DNA from: JBBQZL01 sp038207745
GTDB taxonomy: Bacteria > Actinomycetota > Thermoleophilia > Solirubrobacterales > 70-9
Length of the DNA stretch: 5,916 nucleotides
Reading direction: 5' to 3'
Assembly (NCBI GenBank): GCA_038207745.1
Contig: JBBQZL010000165.1
Span: 1 to 5,916, forward strand
Shown here: positions 1-5,916 of the stretch, piece after piece
Numbering within the stretch: position 1 is the stretch's first letter
Layout: each line of letters starts with the position of its first letter
Program-made: the position numbers and the translations under genes
The notes under the pieces: generated by a model
Told to the model about the DNA's origin: nothing
The model's database searches: none
Seen by the model: the letters and a program-made list of their open reading frames with translations, nothing else

Positions 1-1056
1 GCGGCAGGCGGCTACTGCGGAATCATCGCGATGGCCAACACCAATCCGCCCGTCTCGACGGTCGCCGACATCGAGTCGCTGCGGGCCCGTGCTGCGCTCG
101 AGGCATCGGTGCCGACCGGATTCGTCGCGACCGTGACCATGAACATGGAGGGCAGGGACCTGACCGAGATGTCGGCGCTGCGCGATGCCGGTGCGATCGG
201 CTTCTCCGATGACGGCGGTCCGGTTGAGAGCGCCAGGGTGCTTCGCCGCGCGCTTCAATACCAACGGCTCTGCGGCGGCAACATCGCGCTGCATGCCGAG
301 GACATGGAGCTGACCGGCTCCGGGGTCATGCATGAGGGAGCGGTTTCCGCGGCCCTCGGCCTCTCGGGTGTCCCATCTATCTCGGAGTCGACGATGATTG
401 GCCGCGATGCCGCGATCGCCGGATACGAGGATGCCCGGATACACGTCCAGCATCTCTCGGCCCGTGAGTCGATCGACGCGGTCAGGATCGCCAGGGCGGC
501 CGGCGTCCGGATCACGACCGAGGCGTCTCCGCATCACCTCTGCCGTACAGATGAGTCGGTCCGGACGCTCGACCCCTCGCGCTACAAGATGAACCCGCCG
601 CTGAGGACCGAGGATGACCGCCAATCTCTGATCGAGGGGCTCAAGGACGGCTCCGTCGACTGCATTGCGACCGACCACGCCCCGCACACCTATGAGGAGA
701 AGTCAATTCCGTACGAGCAGGCGGCGATGGGCGTGACAGGGCTCGAGACGGCCTTCTCGGCTGTCTACACCGAGCTCGTCGTCCCCGGCGTTCTCAGCCT
801 CGGCCTCGTGGTCGAAAAGCTCTCCGGCGGCGCGGCGCCATTTGATCTCGCCAGGTCGGAGATCTCGGTCGGCAGCGAGGCCAACATCGTCCTCTGCGAC
901 CTCGACGCCCGGTGGATCGTCGGCGAGGACGGATATGAGAGCCGCTCATCCAACTCCTGGTGCGCCGGTGAGGAGTTGACCGGCAGGGTCCAGATGACTA
1001 TCGCGGCCGGGCAGGTCGCCTATCGATTGCGGACCTTCTCGATCGGTGTCGCATGA
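1..1056 (+). CDS. pyrC: Dihydroorotase, class I (5'-truncated by window edge)
   Basis: This cytosolic zinc amidohydrolase cyclises N-carbamoyl-L-aspartate to L-dihydroorotate, the third step of UMP synthesis. The frame is open from base 1, and the residues before the first ATG (base 31) belong to the family pattern AAGGYCGIIAMANTNP, so the ATG at 31 is internal. About 75-80 N-terminal residues, including the metal-binding HxHxR motif, should lie upstream. Visible active-site elements, in order: FSDDGG at 202-219 (Asp replacing the carboxylated Lys of other amidohydrolases), HAED with His at 292-294, HVQHLS with metal-ligand His at 451-453, EASPHHL from 520, MNPPLR, and the catalytic Asp of TDHAPH at 673-675. 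The 351 visible residues plus the missing part fit the usual length of about 425-430. The C-terminal segment has GGAAPFDL where many relatives have an NPA-type motif. The stop codon overlaps the carA start. Allantoinase or hydantoinase is possible by fold, but the motifs and operon make dihydroorotase very likely. Confidence 0.95.
   Translation, partial: AAGGYCGIIAMANTNPPVSTVADIESLRARAALEASVPTGFVATVTMNMEGRDLTEMSALRDAGAIGFSDDGGPVESARVLRRALQYQRLCGGNIALHAEDMELTGSGVMHEGAVSAALGLSGVPSISESTMIGRDAAIAGYEDARIHVQHLSARESIDAVRIARAAGVRITTEASPHHLCRTDESVRTLDPSRYKMNPPLRTEDDRQSLIEGLKDGSVDCIATDHAPHTYEEKSIPYEQAAMGVTGLETAFSAVYTELVVPGVLSLGLVVEKLSGGAAPFDLARSEISVGSEANIVLCDLDARWIVGEDGYESRSSNSWCAGEELTGRVQMTIAAGQVAYRLRTFSIGVA
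1053..1056 (+). promoter_or_regulatory. ATGA stop-start overlap, pyrC/carA
   Basis: The carA ATG and the pyrC TGA share four bases. The roughly 20 bases upstream (cttctcgatcggtgtcgc) contain no AGGAGG-like sequence. Reinitiation by ribosomes finishing pyrC is therefore the likely way carA is translated; this is inferred from the layout. Confidence 0.75.
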
Positions 1057-2173
1057 GCCCCACGAGCCCGGGTTACGTCCTGCTCGAGGACGGTGCCAGA
1101 TTCGACGGTGAGATCTGTGGAGACCTCTCCGGGATCACCGGCGAGATCGTTTTCAACACCTCGATGACCGGCTATCAGGAGGCGGTGACCGATCCCTCCT
1201 ACGCGGGGCAGGTCATCACCTTCACCTACCCGATGATCGGCAACTACGGGGTCTCCGAGGGTGCGATGGAGTCAGATCGGGTCCACGCGCGAGCCGTGAT
1301 CATGCGTGACGCGCGCAACGGCGAGGATGCGGCGACGGCGGAGGGTGGGTGGCTCGACTGGCTGGCTGATTGCGGAGCCGCCGCGATCACCGGGGTCGAC
1401 ACCCGTGCCCTGGTCCGGCAGATCCGCAGCCGCGGCGCGATGCGCGGTGGGATCTTCACGGGTGACGTTGCCGAGCTCGAGGCCGCAGCCCGGGTCGAGG
1501 CGGAGCCCTCGATGGTCGGTGCCGACTTCGCCCGGGCGGTTTCCCACGACGAACCGATCCGCTTTGCAGGCGACGGTCCCCACGTGGTCGCGATCGACAC
1601 CGGGATCAAGCTGAGCATGGTCAACGACCTGCGCGGCACCGGCGCCAGGTTGACCCTGATGCCCTGCACGGCGTCGAGTGCGGATGTCCTGGCCGAGGAC
1701 CCCGATCTCGTCTTTCTCGCCAACGGTCCAGGTGATCCCGCCGCTCTCGACTATGTGGTCGAAGCCGTTCGCGGCCTGATCGGAAAGCGCCCCGTGGGAG
1801 GGGTCTGTCTCGGCCATCAGATGCTCTGTCGTGCGGTCGGGCTCGACACCTTCAAACTCACCTTCGGCCACCGCGGCTCCAACCACCCGGTCAAGGATCT
1901 GAGGACGGGCAGGATCGAGATCACCTCGCAAAATCACGGCTTCGCGGTTGCCGGGCCATCGGGGGAGCATCAGTTGCCGAGCGACGAGCCGGTTACCTGG
2001 CAGACCGATTTCGGCAGCGCCGAGCTCTCGCACATCAACCTCTACGACCGCACGGTCGAGGGCTTGATCCTTCCCGAGGCCAGGGCGATGACGGTCCAGT
2101 ACCACCCGGAGGCCGGGCCGGGTCCGCATGACGCCAAATACCTCTTCGATCGCTTCCTCGCGCTGGCCCGCTG

Positions 2174-2174
<1 letters not shown>
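1053..2174 (+). CDS. carA: Carbamoyl-phosphate synthase small (glutaminase) subunit
   Basis: This subunit hydrolyses glutamine and channels the ammonia to CarB for carbamoyl phosphate synthesis, supplying pyrimidine and arginine pathways. The 373-residue length is normal for CarA. The N-terminal CPSase small-chain domain (about residues 1-150) carries FNTSMTGYQEAVTDPSYAG and TYPMIGNYG. The class I glutamine amidotransferase domain starts near IDTGIK (Asp182) and contains NGPGDP (224-229), the nucleophile Cys252 in GVCLGHQ, GHRGSNHPVKDL, SQNHGFAV, and the His351/Glu353 pair in YHPEAGPGPHDA, so the Cys-His-Glu triad is complete. The ATG start is supported because LLEDGARFDGE follows at the expected distance from the N-terminus. 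It overlaps the pyrC stop by four bases and has no clear Shine-Dalgarno sequence. It ends one base into carB, as expected for the two subunits of one enzyme. Confidence 0.97.
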
Positions 2175-5273
<3,099 letters not shown>

Positions 5274-5281
<8 letters not shown>

Positions 5282-5916
5282 CCGGGTCTCCGCGCCCCTC
5301 GGCCGACGGCTCTGCGAAGTCGGCGAGAACCGTGAGTCGGGGGGGTACCGCGTCTTTACGCTGCTCGATCCCGATGGACCCATGCCGGCCGCGGGCCAGT
5401 TCTACATGCTGGCCACGGAGTCTGGGTGGGGGGAGGGAGGCGAGCGGCCGTTTCTGCCCCGGGCTCTCTCGGTGGCGGAGGTTTCCGAAATCAACGGCGG
5501 CGGCGTGAGCCTGGGTTTTCTGATCGATGTCGTCGGTCCGGGAACCGAGCGCTTCGCCGGGCTCTCGGCCGCGGATCACGTCTGGGTGACCGGTCCGCTG
5601 GGCCAGCCGTTCTCGGGCCCGAGGGAGGTCAATCCGGAAGCTGCCGGGGCGATCCTGGTCGGGGGCGGAATCGGCGTCGCGCCGATCGCGATGCTGAGGC
5701 GGTCGCTGATCGACCGAAACGTCCCGATCCGGGTCCTGCTCGGATTCCGCGACGAGGCTCACGCAGGTGGTCTCGACGACCTCTTTGCCTGCTGCGAGAT
5801 CGCAATCGCGACCGAGGACGGCCACCGCGGGCACCGCGGCTACGTCACCGATCTGCTCGGCGCGATGCTCGACGGAGACAGCGCCCAGACCGCGGTCGTC
5901 TACGCGTGTGGGCCGC
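5274..5916 (+). CDS. pyrK: Dihydroorotate dehydrogenase (NAD+) electron-transfer subunit, 3'-truncated by window edge
   Basis: PyrK carries FAD and a 2Fe-2S cluster and passes electrons from the FMN subunit PyrD (class 1B) to NAD+, in the cytosol. The reading frame runs from GTG at 5274 to the window end (214 codons) without a stop. The N-terminal FAD-binding barrel (about residues 10-113) contains AGQFYML (40-46), the flavin motif PRALS (62-66) within RPFLPRALSV, FLIDVVGPGTERF (82-94) and GPLGQPF (107-113). The NAD-binding domain follows, with the Gly-rich LVGGGIGVAPI (128-138), LLGFRDE (155-161), TEDGHRGHRGYVTDLL (180-195) and the CGP motif (212-214) at the very end. The C-terminal cysteine cluster for 2Fe-2S should lie just past the window. 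The GTG start is chosen because later ATGs (5382, 5406) would remove the first strands of the barrel. It overlaps carB by eight bases. Another flavodoxin-reductase-family protein is possible by fold, but the position after carB favours PyrK. Confidence 0.9.

Noticed and set aside
31..33. ATG at 31 as the pyrC start
   Set aside because: The frame is open upstream to base 1 and encodes conserved dihydroorotase residues there. Starting at 31 would also omit the metal-binding HxHxR motif.
412..419. GCGATCGC and many other GATC/CGATCG palindromes across the window
   Set aside because: They fall in coding frames at common ATC (Ile) and GAT/GCG codons and show no regular spacing. Codon preference explains them without invoking a HIP1-like or regulatory repeat.
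5382..5408. ATG codons at 5382 and 5406 as alternative pyrK starts
   Set aside because: Either would delete the first strands of the FAD-binding barrel. The GTG at 5274 gives a full domain and the expected overlap with carB.

Overview
The window holds four consecutive genes of a de novo pyrimidine (UMP) biosynthesis operon, all on the + strand. In order they are dihydroorotase (pyrC, 5' end outside the window), the small subunit of carbamoyl-phosphate synthetase (carA), the large subunit (carB), and the electron-transfer subunit of a class 1B dihydroorotate dehydrogenase (pyrK, 3' end outside the window). The DNA is GC-rich (roughly two thirds by eye) and strongly GC-biased at third codon positions. 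The proteins look actinobacterial. Gene order pyrC-carA-carB-pyrK, with an NAD-linked rather than quinone-linked dihydroorotate dehydrogenase, suggests a deep-branching actinobacterium, perhaps of the Thermoleophilia/Solirubrobacterales type. That taxonomic call is an inference and is not proven by the sequence.

Layout: pyrC runs from before base 1 to 1056. carA (1053-2174) begins in a 4-base ATGA overlap with it. carB (2174-5281) begins in a 1-base TGATG overlap with carA. pyrK begins at a GTG at 5274, 8 bases inside the end of carB, and is still open at the window end. There is no intergenic DNA, so no promoter, leader, terminator, RNA gene, repeat array or mobile element is visible. Shine-Dalgarno motifs are absent or poor at the three internal starts, which suggests translational coupling along one mRNA. 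Any pyrimidine-responsive control (for example PyrR or leader attenuation) would lie upstream of the window.

Function: CarA releases ammonia from glutamine and passes it to CarB, which makes carbamoyl phosphate from bicarbonate and two ATP. Aspartate transcarbamoylase (expected upstream as pyrB, not seen) makes carbamoyl aspartate. PyrC cyclises it to dihydroorotate. PyrK, with a catalytic PyrD expected just downstream, oxidises dihydroorotate to orotate with NAD+.

All catalytic residues that can be checked are present. The most notable departure is in CarB. The linker/oligomerisation region between its two synthetase halves is about 43 residues shorter than in the E. coli enzyme as I recall it, cleanly in frame, while both halves and the allosteric domain are intact. 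I found no sign of an undescribed system: this is core metabolism.
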